Assembly: GCF_037991315.1 (NCBI RefSeq)
Contig: NZ_CP150300.1
Coordinates: 2,542,001 to 2,606,000 of the forward strand
Source of the DNA: Paenibacillus sp. FSL H8-0079
Lineage (GTDB): Bacteria; Bacillota; Bacilli; Paenibacillales; Paenibacillaceae
Reading direction: 5' to 3'
DNA: 64,000 nucleotides
Made by a program: the position numbers and the translations under genes
The notes under the pieces: generated by a model
What the model saw: only the letters and a program-made list of their open reading frames with translations
Told to the model about the DNA's origin: nothing
Databases searched by the model: none
Shown: one piece after another, positions 26,250 to 34,906 of the stretch
Numbering within the stretch: position 1 is the first letter of the stretch
How the letters are laid out: each line of letters opens with the position of its first letter

Positions 26250-28018
26250 AAGGGGCTGTCTCAAAAGCCCTTGAAAAAAGTATAGGCAAAAAGAAATACC
26301 ACGCATACGTTCAAAAAAGGACAAAGCAGAGGTTTATTCTGCTTTGTCCTTTTTGCGTTTTTCTGTCAATGTGGCTTTTTTGAGTAGATTGTGGGCAAGG
26401 CAAAGCCACCCAACCTCCAGGCTCACTTTTTGCAAGCCGCGAAGCAGGAATCTTCGGAATCCCCGGTTATTTTTAATTTGTCCAAACACACTCTCAGGCT
26501 CCGTCATGCGCCGAACTGAAAGGGTATATCCTTCCTCACTACGTAACCGTTCCCGCATCTCGTTTTTTTGACGCATATAGGTAAGACTGACGGTAATCTC
26601 CCGATTGCCTTTCGCTGTTGTGCATTTGGTTTTCAGGGGACATTCGCTACAGTCTGCACTTCGATAATGGCGGGTTCGAATCGCGTAGCCACTCTCCGTG
26701 ACCGCCTGACTTTCATACCGGAATGGTAACGTTTGCCCTGCCGCACAGGTCCATGTATCTTCGGTTTCGTTGTAGCTCCAGTGGTCCACTTTGCCCAGCG
26801 CTTGCTTCCATGCCCTCGTTTTCTCTTTATGGTATGTTCCGTATTTGACGATGCCGTGGATGTTTTTTTCTTCCAAATAGCTGTAATTTTCTTCGCTTCC
26901 ATACCCGGCATCGGCAATGACGGTTTTCACTCTTTTACCAAGCTGCTCTTCCAGATGATCCAGGTGCGGTTTCAGACATTTGGTGTCCGTGGGCCGCTGG
27001 TGTACACTGTAGCCCAATACAAACTGGTTTTCCGTTCCGATTTGTACATTGTATCCAGGCTTTAGTTGACCATTTCGCATGTGGTCTTCTTTCATTCGCA
27101 TGAACGTCGCATCTGGATCGGTTTTGCTGTAACTGCCCCGCTCACCAGCAGTTTGGATCTGATGCTCATACTTTTGCAACCGGGGCAGGAAGTCTTTGCA
27201 CAACTGTCGCACCGCTTTTTTTAATGTTTTGCTCTTCGGTTTTTCGCTTAGCTTTTCCTCCAATTGCTTGACGGCTTGTTCCAGTTTTTCCGCAGTGAGA
27301 GCCGAGACTTCGCCAAGTTCAGGCAGGTCGGTTCCGGTGTGGAGGGTATCTTCTTCGTTTTCCGCTTCTTCGATGGCTTGAAACAAGGTATGTACTTTTT
27401 CTTGCAGCTTGGCCTGGTGCTTGACGACGGCTTTTTTCCACACAAAGGTGTAGCGATTCGCATTCGCTTCAAGCTTGGTTCCGTCCAAAAAATAGTGATC
27501 CAAGGACACGTATTGCTCCTGAACCAACAGCTCCAGCACATGGGTAAACACAGTTTCCAAGACCTCTTTCATCCGCTCGGAACGAAAGCGATTAATGGTC
27601 CGGAAATCCGGTTGTTGCCGCCCGGCTATCCACATGAACATGATATTTTCGCGAACCGCCTTGGCAATTTGCCGGGAAGAATAGATGCGCTGGGTGTAGG
27701 CGTAGATGATGATTTTGGTGAGCATTTTGGGATGATAGCTATGGCGACCCCCGCCAGGATACGCCGAGTTAAAAATGGAATCGCTGAGGCGATTGATTGC
27801 GTTATTCACAACACGAACGAGGTGATTTTTGGGGATATCTGTCTCCAAATCCATTGGCAAGAAAAGTTGATCCATGGTATATTGAATGTACAAAGAAACC
27901 GTCTCCTTTCAAATGGTGGGTCGCACTTCCATTTTACCAAGGAACGGTTTCTTTTTGTTTTACAATTTTGAAAACAGAGCTGTCTCTAGCCATTTTATGA
28001 CTTATGGGACAGCCCCTT
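26250..28018 (-). mobile_element. Complete IS1182-family insertion sequence
   Basis: Terminal inverted repeats AAGGGGCTGTCTCAAAAG (26250-26267) and, inverted, AAGGGGCTGTCCCATAAG (28001-28018) match at 16 of 18 positions. They enclose one intact transposase on the minus strand. No clear target duplication is visible. The right end runs into moaB. Confidence 0.88.
26334..27893 (-). CDS. IS1182-family DDE transposase
   Basis: 519 residues with an N-terminal DUF772-type helical domain (HSYHPKMLTKIIIYAYTQRI, QPDFRTINRFR). First catalytic Asp is in HYFLDGTKLEANANRY, the second in VIADAGYGSEENY, and Glu in MTEPESVFGQIKNNRGFRRF. A coiled insertion lies between the first and second Asp, and a zinc-like Cys motif CSECPLKTKC precedes the Glu. 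The frame is intact, so the element may be active. A long antisense open frame over this gene is a shadow. Confidence 0.94.
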   Translation of the reverse strand: MYIQYTMDQLFLPMDLETDIPKNHLVRVVNNAINRLSDSIFNSAYPGGGRHSYHPKMLTKIIIYAYTQRIYSSRQIAKAVRENIMFMWIAGRQQPDFRTINRFRSERMKEVLETVFTHVLELLVQEQYVSLDHYFLDGTKLEANANRYTFVWKKAVVKHQAKLQEKVHTLFQAIEEAENEEDTLHTGTDLPELGEVSALTAEKLEQAVKQLEEKLSEKPKSKTLKKAVRQLCKDFLPRLQKYEHQIQTAGERGSYSKTDPDATFMRMKEDHMRNGQLKPGYNVQIGTENQFVLGYSVHQRPTDTKCLKPHLDHLEEQLGKRVKTVIADAGYGSEENYSYLEEKNIHGIVKYGTYHKEKTRAWKQALGKVDHWSYNETEDTWTCAAGQTLPFRYESQAVTESGYAIRTRHYRSADCSECPLKTKCTTAKGNREITVSLTYMRQKNEMRERLRSEEGYTLSVRRMTEPESVFGQIKNNRGFRRFLLRGLQKVSLEVGWLCLAHNLLKKATLTEKRKKDKAE

Positions 28019-28525
28019 ATATATTTCACGCATGACATGCCGCAGTTCAGGCAAAATGAGTTTTTCCATGGCCAATTTGACAGCTCCTTTGGAGCCCGGC
28101 ATGGAGAAGACGGCTGTGCGTCCAATCGTTCCGGCGACGGCTCTGCTCAGGATGGCAGCGGAACCGATATCCTCGGTGTAACTCAGAAAACGGAAGATCT
28201 CACCGAAGCCCGGCAGTTCCTTGTCGAGCAGTGAGGACACCGCTTCGTAGGTCGTATCTCGGGGTGCAATCCCTGTTCCGCCACTGAGCAGCACGGCTTC
28301 GATATCATCACGAACGGCTGCATCTTGCAGGATGCTTCGAATGTTCTCCGTTTCATCTGGCGTAATGATGTATTCAACAATCTGATAACCTGCTTCATTC
28401 AGAAGCTGATGCATGAGCTGGCCGCTGGTATCGGTGTCTTTGGTGCGTGTGTCCGACACCGTAACAATCATGCACGATACCGTGTCAGGAGCTTCCTGGC
28501 GATGTTGTTCCACTGAATTGGTCAT
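27995..28525 (-). CDS. moaB: MoaB/MogA-type molybdenum cofactor protein, 3' end replaced by IS sequence
   Basis: 176 residues; the start at 28525 is behind GAAGGAGGAAG. Conserved MoaB motifs are MIVTVSDTRTKDTDTSG, LLSGGTGIAPRDTTYEA and FSMPGSKGAVKLAMEKLI. The protein adenylylates molybdopterin or takes part in that step of Moco synthesis. The last residues (GLSHKS) and the stop codon are encoded by the terminal repeat of the adjacent IS1182 element. The natural C-terminus, which probably ended close to REIYK, has been lost or extended by a few residues and function may be kept. Confidence 0.85.
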   Translation of the reverse strand: MTNSVEQHRQEAPDTVSCMIVTVSDTRTKDTDTSGQLMHQLLNEAGYQIVEYIITPDETENIRSILQDAAVRDDIEAVLLSGGTGIAPRDTTYEAVSSLLDKELPGFGEIFRFLSYTEDIGSAAILSRAVAGTIGRTAVFSMPGSKGAVKLAMEKLILPELRHVMREIYKGLSHKS

Positions 28526-28694
28526 GAAACTTCCTCCTTCAATCAACATGTCCTCATAGCATAGACCATCCGTTAGAATCAGGCAATGTACTGGGGAAGA
28601 GTTGAACGTTATTGCACAACGAATGCAGGTGGTGTACACTCGCTAGATATAGATAGACTAGGTTACAAGAGGATAATCAGAGAGGTGTTTAAGC

Positions 28695-29819
28695 ATGAAC
28701 GAAACGATTTTAAAAGAAAAATCCATACCTGTATATATACTGTCAGGCTTTTTGGGAAGTGGCAAAACAACACTGCTTGTTCAGTTGATCGAACATTGGC
28801 AACAGCAGGGATTGCTTCCCGCAGTAGTGATGAATGAGTTGGGCGAAGTTAATTTGGATGGTCAGATTGTGGATTCCACCGTTCCGATGACGGAGATGTT
28901 AGGTGGATGTATTTGTTGTACCGTACGTGGCGACTTGGGATTGCAGCTTGCTGAACTTGTTCAGGAGGAATCCCCGGATGTGATCATCATAGAAGCAACG
29001 GGTGCGGCAAATCCAATGGAAATTTTGGATGCGGTCACCGAGACTTCACTCTACATGCGATTGGAACTGAAAAGCCTCATTACCGTTGTGGATGCAGCGC
29101 ATCTATCTGGATTGTACCAGGAGCAGAAGGGGCAGACCTTCAAACTGATGCAGGAGCAGATTCGTTGTGCGTCTGTGCTTCTCTTGAACAAAACAGATCG
29201 GGTGAGTGCACAGGAACTGCAAGATTTGGAGCAGCTTTTGGCAAAATGGAATGGCTTCGCACCTGTAATACCTACGGTCAAATGTGCGGTGGAGATGGAT
29301 CTGTTGCTTCGCAGCGGGGCAGACGTGCACGTCCATGACTCAGCTTCTGAAGCAGGTAAGCATGCTCACCAAGAGCATCATGTGCATTCGGAAGCCTGTG
29401 GCGCATATGGATGCAGTCATGGACATGAACATGAACATACACATCATACAGTCCAAGATGATGCTCCGAATGCTGACGCATCCCATAGCCATATTCATGA
29501 CCATTCTCATGAGCATTCCGCTCCTCATGCATCACATGAACATGTCATGGTGTATACACATTATTTCAGTCATCCGGTGAACAGCGAAGCGTTTGAACAA
29601 TTTGTATCCGCATTGCCACGGGATGTATATCGAGCGAAAGGCATTTTATCCTTTAGCGACACGGCGAGCCGCTTCTGGTTCCAGTATGCTTACCGTGAAT
29701 CGGATTATATGAAGATCACACCTCAGGGAGATGTCCCTAATGTGGCTGTGTTTATAGGTGAACATTTTGACCAAACTGTCATTCGTGACCAATTACTGGA
29801 ATTGGAAGCGATAAAGTAG
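28695..29819 (+). CDS. G3E-family GTPase, metallochaperone-like (COG0523/CobW, His-rich)
   Basis: 374 residues from ATG 28695 behind AGAGAGGTG. Walker A is GFLGSGKTT, the metal motif CxCC is GGCICCTVRG, a Walker B-like segment is VIIIEATGAANP, and NKTD gives guanine specificity. A linker of about 70 residues is very rich in His (GHEHEHTHH, SHSHIHDHSHEHS) and could bind zinc or nickel. The CobW C-terminal domain follows (HYFSHPVNSEAFEQFVSAL). COG0523 GTPases deliver metals under limitation. The next gene encodes a Cys-rich metal-binding protein, which supports a metal role. Confidence 0.9.
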   Translation: MNETILKEKSIPVYILSGFLGSGKTTLLVQLIEHWQQQGLLPAVVMNELGEVNLDGQIVDSTVPMTEMLGGCICCTVRGDLGLQLAELVQEESPDVIIIEATGAANPMEILDAVTETSLYMRLELKSLITVVDAAHLSGLYQEQKGQTFKLMQEQIRCASVLLLNKTDRVSAQELQDLEQLLAKWNGFAPVIPTVKCAVEMDLLLRSGADVHVHDSASEAGKHAHQEHHVHSEACGAYGCSHGHEHEHTHHTVQDDAPNADASHSHIHDHSHEHSAPHASHEHVMVYTHYFSHPVNSEAFEQFVSALPRDVYRAKGILSFSDTASRFWFQYAYRESDYMKITPQGDVPNVAVFIGEHFDQTVIRDQLLELEAIK

Positions 29820-29892
29820 GCTAGATGATTCAATGTTCCTCCGTACTGGGTATTAAGAAGCATAGCAAACTTTGCCTGGGAGGTAACTTTAA

Positions 29893-30228
29893 ATGACACA
29901 ACAACAATATCAACAATGTATCGATGCTTGCCTGGAGTGTATGAATGCTTGCAACGTATGTTACATATCGAGCTTGAAAGAATATGATCTGGCGATGCTG
30001 CGTGATTGCATTCGTTTGAATCGGGAATGTGCGGAGATTTGCAGTTTTGCTGCACAAGCGATGACACGTGGAAGTGATTTCATTGCCGAAATATGCGAAT
30101 TGTGTGTGAAAGCTTGTGAAGCTTGTGCCGCAGAGTGTGGTAAACACCAGCATAGTCATTGCCAAGCGTGTGCAGAGGCGTGCCGCAGATGTGCAGAAGC
30201 TTGCCGGTTGATGGCAGTCGTAGCGTAA
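29893..30228 (+). CDS. Four-helix-bundle copper-binding protein (DUF326/Csp-like)
   Basis: 111 residues from ATG 29893 behind GGGAGGTAA. Cysteines recur on helix faces in CxxxC patterns (CIDACLECMNACNVC, CELCVKACEACAAEC, CQACAEACRRCAEAC), as in copper storage proteins of the Csp/DUF326 family. They load copper(I) inside a four-helix bundle. No signal peptide is present, so it is cytosolic (Csp3-like). It lies 73 bases after the GTPase and is ended by a strong terminator. Confidence 0.88.
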   Translation: MTQQQYQQCIDACLECMNACNVCYISSLKEYDLAMLRDCIRLNRECAEICSFAAQAMTRGSDFIAEICELCVKACEACAAECGKHQHSHCQACAEACRRCAEACRLMAVVA

Positions 30229-30273
30229 ATATCATTTCTCCGGAATATATAATTAAAACGGATAATATGTTGG

Positions 30274-30346
30274 TCCCCTAAGGAAAGCAACGAACACAGG
30301 CATCTGAGACGATGTGCCTATATGTTGCCTTCAGTAGGGGATTTTT
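30274..30346 (+). terminator. Long terminator hairpin before the argS leader
   Basis: TCCCCT at 30274-30279 and TAGGGGA at 30335-30341 form the outer stem, GCAAC/GTTGC the middle and AGGCA/TGCCT the inner part, followed by TTTTT. Confidence 0.75.
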
Positions 30347-30354
30347 AATGCAGG

Positions 30355-30383
30355 TTGCCAAGTCTGATTATGGTATGTATAAT
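30355..30383 (+). promoter_or_regulatory. Sigma-A promoter of argS
   Basis: TTGCCA (30355-30360), exactly 17 bases and TATAAT (30378-30383). Transcription from near 30390 would produce the T-box leader. Confidence 0.85.
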
Positions 30384-30389
30384 GATGGC

Positions 30390-30718
30390 AATGAATTGAA
30401 ACGAAGAATATCAATGATCGGGAGAGTAGCCAGATCCATACATGACAGCGAGCCGGGAGAGGTGGAAGCCGGTATGACATGACCTGAGTGAAACGCACCC
30501 GTGAGATGGTTATCCGAAAAGATATATACATCCTGATCGTGGATGTACGATATCTGTCTGAGGGTAACTCGGCTTGCGACCGTTATACGCATCGAGCGGA
30601 GCAGGTTCTACTGGCATGCATGTTGATGCACATCAGGAGTAACTGTTCACTTAGAGTGGTACCGCGGGAACTGTTAAGTCAGCTCTCGTCTCTTATTTAG
30701 AGACGAGAGCTTTTTTTT
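30390..30718 (+). ncRNA. T-box leader of argS
   Basis: Stem I elements (GATCGGGAGAGTAGCC, AGCGAGCCGGG, GGTGGAAGCCGG) precede AAACGCACCC, where CGC at 30494-30496, followed by a purine, is the likely specifier codon for arginine. The T-box sequence AGTGGTACCGCGG lies at 30655-30667. The terminator is a 12-bp stem (30681-30692 with 30700-30711) and T run. Uncharged tRNA-Arg should stabilise the antiterminator and allow argS transcription. Confidence 0.92.
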
Positions 30719-30762
30719 GTGTTTATTTTCAGCCAATAATGAATGGATAAGGAGTGTTCGAC

Positions 30763-32493
30763 ATGTTGATGAAGCAGGCTGCAGCCGATATTGCCCCTTT
30801 AACGGGATTGAATGAAAAAGAGGTTATGAGATTACTGGAGGTCCCACCGCAGGCGGATATGGGGGATGCAGCATTCCCTTGTTTTGTATTGGCGAAGTCA
30901 TTAAAAAAAGCACCCGCAGTCATTGCGACCGAGCTCGCAACTGGATTGCAGGCCTCTGGAATTGAAGCGACTCCTGCCGGGCCGTATGTAAATATCCGTT
31001 TCAATCGGGAGAAGCTCGCGCCGAATCTGCTAAAAGAACTGGGGGATGCCACATTCGGTAAGCTTCAACTTGGTCAAGGTTCACGTGTCGTGATTGATAT
31101 GTCTTCCCCTAACATCGCAAAACCCTTCGGAATCGGACATTTGCGTTCTACTGTAATTGGTGCAGCACTGTATCGGTTGTATAACGAAGCGGGTTATACC
31201 TCCGTAAGCGTGAATCATCTGGGAGATTGGGGCACCCAGTTTGGCAAGCAGATCACAGCGTACAAACGGTGGGTTAATGAGGAAGCCTTGCAGGCAGACC
31301 CGATCCGTGCGTCCCTGGAGCTTTATGTCCGCTTCCATGATGAGGCGGAGAACGATCCTTCACTGGAGATTGAGGCACGGGACTGGTTCCGCAAGCTGGA
31401 GCAAGGGGATGAAGAAGCACAGCGGTTATGGTCGTTCTTTGTGGAAGTAAGCATGAAGGAATTCAACAAGATGTATGAACGTCTGAATGTACAATTCGAC
31501 CATACGCTGGGGGAGAGCTTTTACAATGACAAGATGGGCGCGGTGGTTGAAGAACTCAAGGCGAAAGGTTTACTTGAAGATAGTGATGGAGCGCTTGTGG
31601 TACGTCTGGAGGACGAGAACATGCCTCCGTGTCTCATTATCAAAAAAGACGGCACAACAATCTACCCTACACGGGATTTGGCTACAGCGGTCTATCGTCA
31701 TGAGGTGATGAAGGCAGATCGGTTGTTATATGTGGTCGGAGGCGAGCAGAAGCTTCATTTCCGTCAGGTATTTGCAGTCCTAGCCCGGATGGGGCATGAA
31801 TGGTCTGCGAAGTGTGAACATATCCCGTTTGGATTAATGCGTTTTGAGGGACGGAAAATGTCTACGCGTCGGGGTAAAGTTGTCTTTTTACAGGAAGTAT
31901 TGGATGAGGCGGTTGCTCGTGCACTACAGATTATTCAGGAGAAAAACCCGAATCTGGAGAACCCTCAGAAGGTGGCCGAGGCGGTCGGTGTTGGTGCCAT
32001 TATCTTCGGTGATCTGCGTAATAATCGGCTTAATGACGTGGACTTCTCATTGGAAGATGCGGTGAGTTTTGAAGGGGAGACCGGACCTTATGTACAATAT
32101 ACGCATGCTCGGATTCAAAGTGTACTTGCCAAAGCTGAAGAGGCGATCCGTGTGGAAAATGAAAATCCTTTGAGTAACCCCAGCCTTGCGCATGGTAAGA
32201 ATGACACAGTGACCACTCCATCCCATATCGGAGATAACTCATGGGTCTTGCTGAAATTGCTGACTGATTATCCCGAGTATCTGGAAAAAGCAATTCATCG
32301 GAATGAGCCTTCGGTCATTGCCAAATATACAATAAATGTCGCTCAAGCGTTCAACCGCTTCTATCACGCTGAACGGATTGCAGATGCGCCATCCGATGTA
32401 AGATCTTTCCGGGTGGCCTTGGCTGAACGGACTGCCGAACGCCTCGCGCACAGTCTGTATTTGCTTGGTGTGCAGGCTCCGGAACGGATGTGA
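30763..32493 (+). CDS. argS: Arginyl-tRNA synthetase
   Basis: 576 residues from ATG 30763; the GTG at 30754 lies inside AAGGAG. The N-terminal Arg-tRNA D-loop recognition domain (about 1-100) precedes the class I catalytic core with SSPNIAKPFGIGHLRSTVIG (HIGH box as HLRS-preceding GIGH), YPTRDLATAVYR, and KMSTRRG in place of KMSKS. The anticodon-binding DALR domain ends the protein. It charges tRNA-Arg and is governed by the T-box upstream. Its stop overlaps the possible GTG start of the next gene. Confidence 0.96.
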   Translation: MLMKQAAADIAPLTGLNEKEVMRLLEVPPQADMGDAAFPCFVLAKSLKKAPAVIATELATGLQASGIEATPAGPYVNIRFNREKLAPNLLKELGDATFGKLQLGQGSRVVIDMSSPNIAKPFGIGHLRSTVIGAALYRLYNEAGYTSVSVNHLGDWGTQFGKQITAYKRWVNEEALQADPIRASLELYVRFHDEAENDPSLEIEARDWFRKLEQGDEEAQRLWSFFVEVSMKEFNKMYERLNVQFDHTLGESFYNDKMGAVVEELKAKGLLEDSDGALVVRLEDENMPPCLIIKKDGTTIYPTRDLATAVYRHEVMKADRLLYVVGGEQKLHFRQVFAVLARMGHEWSAKCEHIPFGLMRFEGRKMSTRRGKVVFLQEVLDEAVARALQIIQEKNPNLENPQKVAEAVGVGAIIFGDLRNNRLNDVDFSLEDAVSFEGETGPYVQYTHARIQSVLAKAEEAIRVENENPLSNPSLAHGKNDTVTTPSHIGDNSWVLLKLLTDYPEYLEKAIHRNEPSVIAKYTINVAQAFNRFYHAERIADAPSDVRSFRVALAERTAERLAHSLYLLGVQAPERM

Positions 32494-33554
32494 TCCCAAT
32501 GACATGGAGTACACGTGGTCTTTTCAAGAAGTCCGATCAAGCTACACTAGACTCATCAGGTCGAGGTATAGTGCTTCAACAAGTGAGCAAGCGATTAGGT
32601 ACTGCTCAGGTGCTGAATCAAATTAAACTGGAAGTGAAGCAGGGCGAATGTGCTGTGCTTGTTGGCAGAAACGGTTCTGGCAAAAGCACGTTGCTACGTA
32701 TATTGGCGGGCAGTTTGTTACCTGATACAGGATCGATCCAGCGCACAATGAAGGGTTCTGATGGATATGCAGTAGATGGCCTGCCACGGTTACCCTTTAC
32801 CGCTGGAGAGTACTTGTGGGACATGGGACGGATTCGGGGCATCCGCCCCGAAATACTGCGTGAGCGGATTAGAGAACTTAGTGAACTTTTATATCTGGAT
32901 ACCGCGATCGATCAGAAGTTACCCTTATTATCCAAGGGCACATTGCAAAAAGTAAATTTGATTCAGGCCCTGTTACCTGGACCGGGTGGTCTTTTGCTGC
33001 TGGATGAACCGTTGTCAGGCTTGGATATCCCAGCTCAAGAGGCAATTGTATCCTTATTGGGACAATGGAAGGTTGAAGGAACATCCATCGTTACAGCTTG
33101 CCATGAACCATTGCTTATTGAACGTTTGGCAGACCAAGTGATGGTATTGCAGAAAGGTCGCGTACTCCGCTACTGGAGTCGTGAGGATTTATTACAAGCC
33201 GGCGAGCCAGTTGTACATATTCAAAGTCTGACGGAAACTGAAGAGGATTTGGCTAACGATCCATCCATTTTAAAACAATCGGGAGTGCTGTCTTTAGTTC
33301 GTAATACAAGCTCGGAAAAATCAAATTCTTGGTTGTGGGATTGGAAAGTGGTTCCGAAATCAACAGATGATGTTCTCAGAATGATTCTGGCATCCGGAGG
33401 TTCGGTTGTGTCTGTACAACAGGAAGAAAGTCAATTACATATGGAAAGTCTGCTGGAAGGACAACATCCAGCTGCACATGCGAGTCGTAGAGGTGTCATT
33501 GAATCTGTGGGCTTAGGCTCTTTCATGGAAGATGAGGGGGGAGAAGTCCAATGA
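32490..33554 (+). CDS. ABC transporter ATP-binding protein
   Basis: 354 residues if GTG 32490 is used (overlapping the argS stop), or 351 from ATG 32499. Walker A is GRNGSGKST, the signature is LSKGTLQK (degenerate from LSGGQ), Walker B is GLLLLDEPLSGLD and the H-loop is in ITACHEP-like VTACHE. A long C-terminal extension (about 230-354) has no known motif. It pairs with the following membrane protein. The substrate is unknown; the two-gene ABC-2 layout favours export of a peptide or drug, or a resistance function. Confidence 0.85.
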   Translation: MIPMTWSTRGLFKKSDQATLDSSGRGIVLQQVSKRLGTAQVLNQIKLEVKQGECAVLVGRNGSGKSTLLRILAGSLLPDTGSIQRTMKGSDGYAVDGLPRLPFTAGEYLWDMGRIRGIRPEILRERIRELSELLYLDTAIDQKLPLLSKGTLQKVNLIQALLPGPGGLLLLDEPLSGLDIPAQEAIVSLLGQWKVEGTSIVTACHEPLLIERLADQVMVLQKGRVLRYWSREDLLQAGEPVVHIQSLTETEEDLANDPSILKQSGVLSLVRNTSSEKSNSWLWDWKVVPKSTDDVLRMILASGGSVVSVQQEESQLHMESLLEGQHPAAHASRRGVIESVGLGSFMEDEGGEVQ

Positions 33555-34261
33555 TCTATCTAACCCGATATATGTTAAGGCATCACATCCGCTCACAGAA
33601 ATATTTTGCACCGGTCATCTTTTATATCATTACCATGTTGCTGATCTATTCCTACAAACCTAATCCTATTGCGGACAGTTACAGTGTCACGGCGATGCTG
33701 TTATTTCTGGCAGCTGCTTGGCTCGGAGTAATGGTGATGAATACGGAACCTGCGAGGCAGTATCACCTGCTTGTCCTTCATGCAGGAAGCAGACGTAAGG
33801 TTGCAATGGGCCAATTCATCTGTGCCTGGATAATGCAATTCATACTCACCGCAATCACTGTGCTGTATCCCGTGTTCGCGGGGATGTTCGATAGACAGCC
33901 CACAGGTGAGGAGTGGATGATGGCTTGGTTAGGACATCTGGGGCTATCACTGCTGGGATTAGGTATCGGTGTATTTTTTCAAAAATCATACATTCCCATG
34001 CTCAGTCGTAGTATGCCGGCCCTCATTATTGTACTATTACTATCATTTATCCAGGGTTCCGTAAGTGAACGTCTACCTGATTCGTTACAATGGCTTGGCC
34101 GTATTCTGCCACCAGCCTTTTATCAGGTTCGTGAGATGATGTTATTCGATGAATCAAAAATGAGCTCCTTTGTTTCGGTTACGCTATGGACTGTGCTCTA
34201 TGCATCTGGGTTACTAATCATCCATGTGTGGCTGTCCGGAAGAAGAGATTTACGGAGTTAG
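33551..34261 (+). CDS. ABC-2 type permease
   Basis: 236 residues, overlapping the ATPase gene by ATGA. Six hydrophobic segments are visible: FAPVIFYIITMLLIY, VTAMLLFLAAAWLGVMV, IMQFILTAITVLYPVFA, LGLSLLGLGIGVFF, ALIIVLLLSFIQ and VTLWTVLYASGLLIIHVW. That is the ABC-2 permease topology. The membrane partner of the ATPase just upstream. Confidence 0.82.
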   Translation: MIYLTRYMLRHHIRSQKYFAPVIFYIITMLLIYSYKPNPIADSYSVTAMLLFLAAAWLGVMVMNTEPARQYHLLVLHAGSRRKVAMGQFICAWIMQFILTAITVLYPVFAGMFDRQPTGEEWMMAWLGHLGLSLLGLGIGVFFQKSYIPMLSRSMPALIIVLLLSFIQGSVSERLPDSLQWLGRILPPAFYQVREMMLFDESKMSSFVSVTLWTVLYASGLLIIHVWLSGRRDLRS

Positions 34262-34360
34262 AAGCCGCGCTTCCCGATAACTTGAATGTTGCTCTTGGTT
34301 TGGTTAGGATAGAGGGACATGGAATGGATAACATGGTACGGTTGAAGGGGGCGCTCGCAT

Positions 34361-34906
34361 ATGCAAAATACAGACATCCAGAATGGTGACATGCTGGACA
34401 GCGAACACTCCAGGGAATTGTTTGCCTATTACGGATTGGCCGTGTACTATGGTCAGGCGCTTGAACAGCAACTGGTCAATCTGATTTTATTAATGAAAAT
34501 GTCTCAGGGCAAGGCCGTGTCTGAAGAGGATCTGGAAGATCTGTACGAACGAAAGATGAGCAGTTCATTGGGGCAACTCATCCATGAGGTACGCCATCAT
34601 TTTACCTTTTCTGAGGAAGAGACTCACCAATTGAATGAATTGTGGCAGCAACGTAATCGTATCGTACATCACTACTTCAAGGAACGAATCCATGAGACGT
34701 TCAGTCCGGAAGGACGATCACGCATGATTAAGGAATTGGAGGATTTCAAAGACCGCGCTCAGGAGCTGGAGATCAGTCTTCAGCAATATACGGGTGCCTG
34801 GATTGCAGAGCTTGGTCTGGATGCCGAATCCGCAGCAGCTTTGCAAACGCTGGAACGTATGCATGCCGAGAGCATGCACGCAAGGGCTTTGGAAGAGAAT
34901 GAATGA
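34361..34906 (+). CDS. Helical protein with HEPN-like RX4H motif
   Basis: 181 residues from ATG 34361 behind GAAGGGGGC. The protein is all-helical and charged. It carries R98-N-R-I-V-H103 in ELWQQRNRIVHHYF, which fits the RX4-6H signature of HEPN domains, and an earlier helix YYGLAVYYGQALEQQLVNLI like the first HEPN helix. HEPN proteins are often RNases in toxin-antitoxin or defence systems, but many such family members are uncharacterised. No antitoxin-like neighbour is seen; the next gene is a YdcF-type protein overlapping by 4 bases. Confidence 0.6.
   Translation: MQNTDIQNGDMLDSEHSRELFAYYGLAVYYGQALEQQLVNLILLMKMSQGKAVSEEDLEDLYERKMSSSLGQLIHEVRHHFTFSEEETHQLNELWQQRNRIVHHYFKERIHETFSPEGRSRMIKELEDFKDRAQELEISLQQYTGAWIAELGLDAESAAALQTLERMHAESMHARALEENE

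Noticed and set aside
27264..27971. Long antisense open frame (235 codons) over the IS1182 transposase
   Set aside because: It mirrors the transposase codon pattern on the other strand, and no known domain or ribosome binding site is seen.
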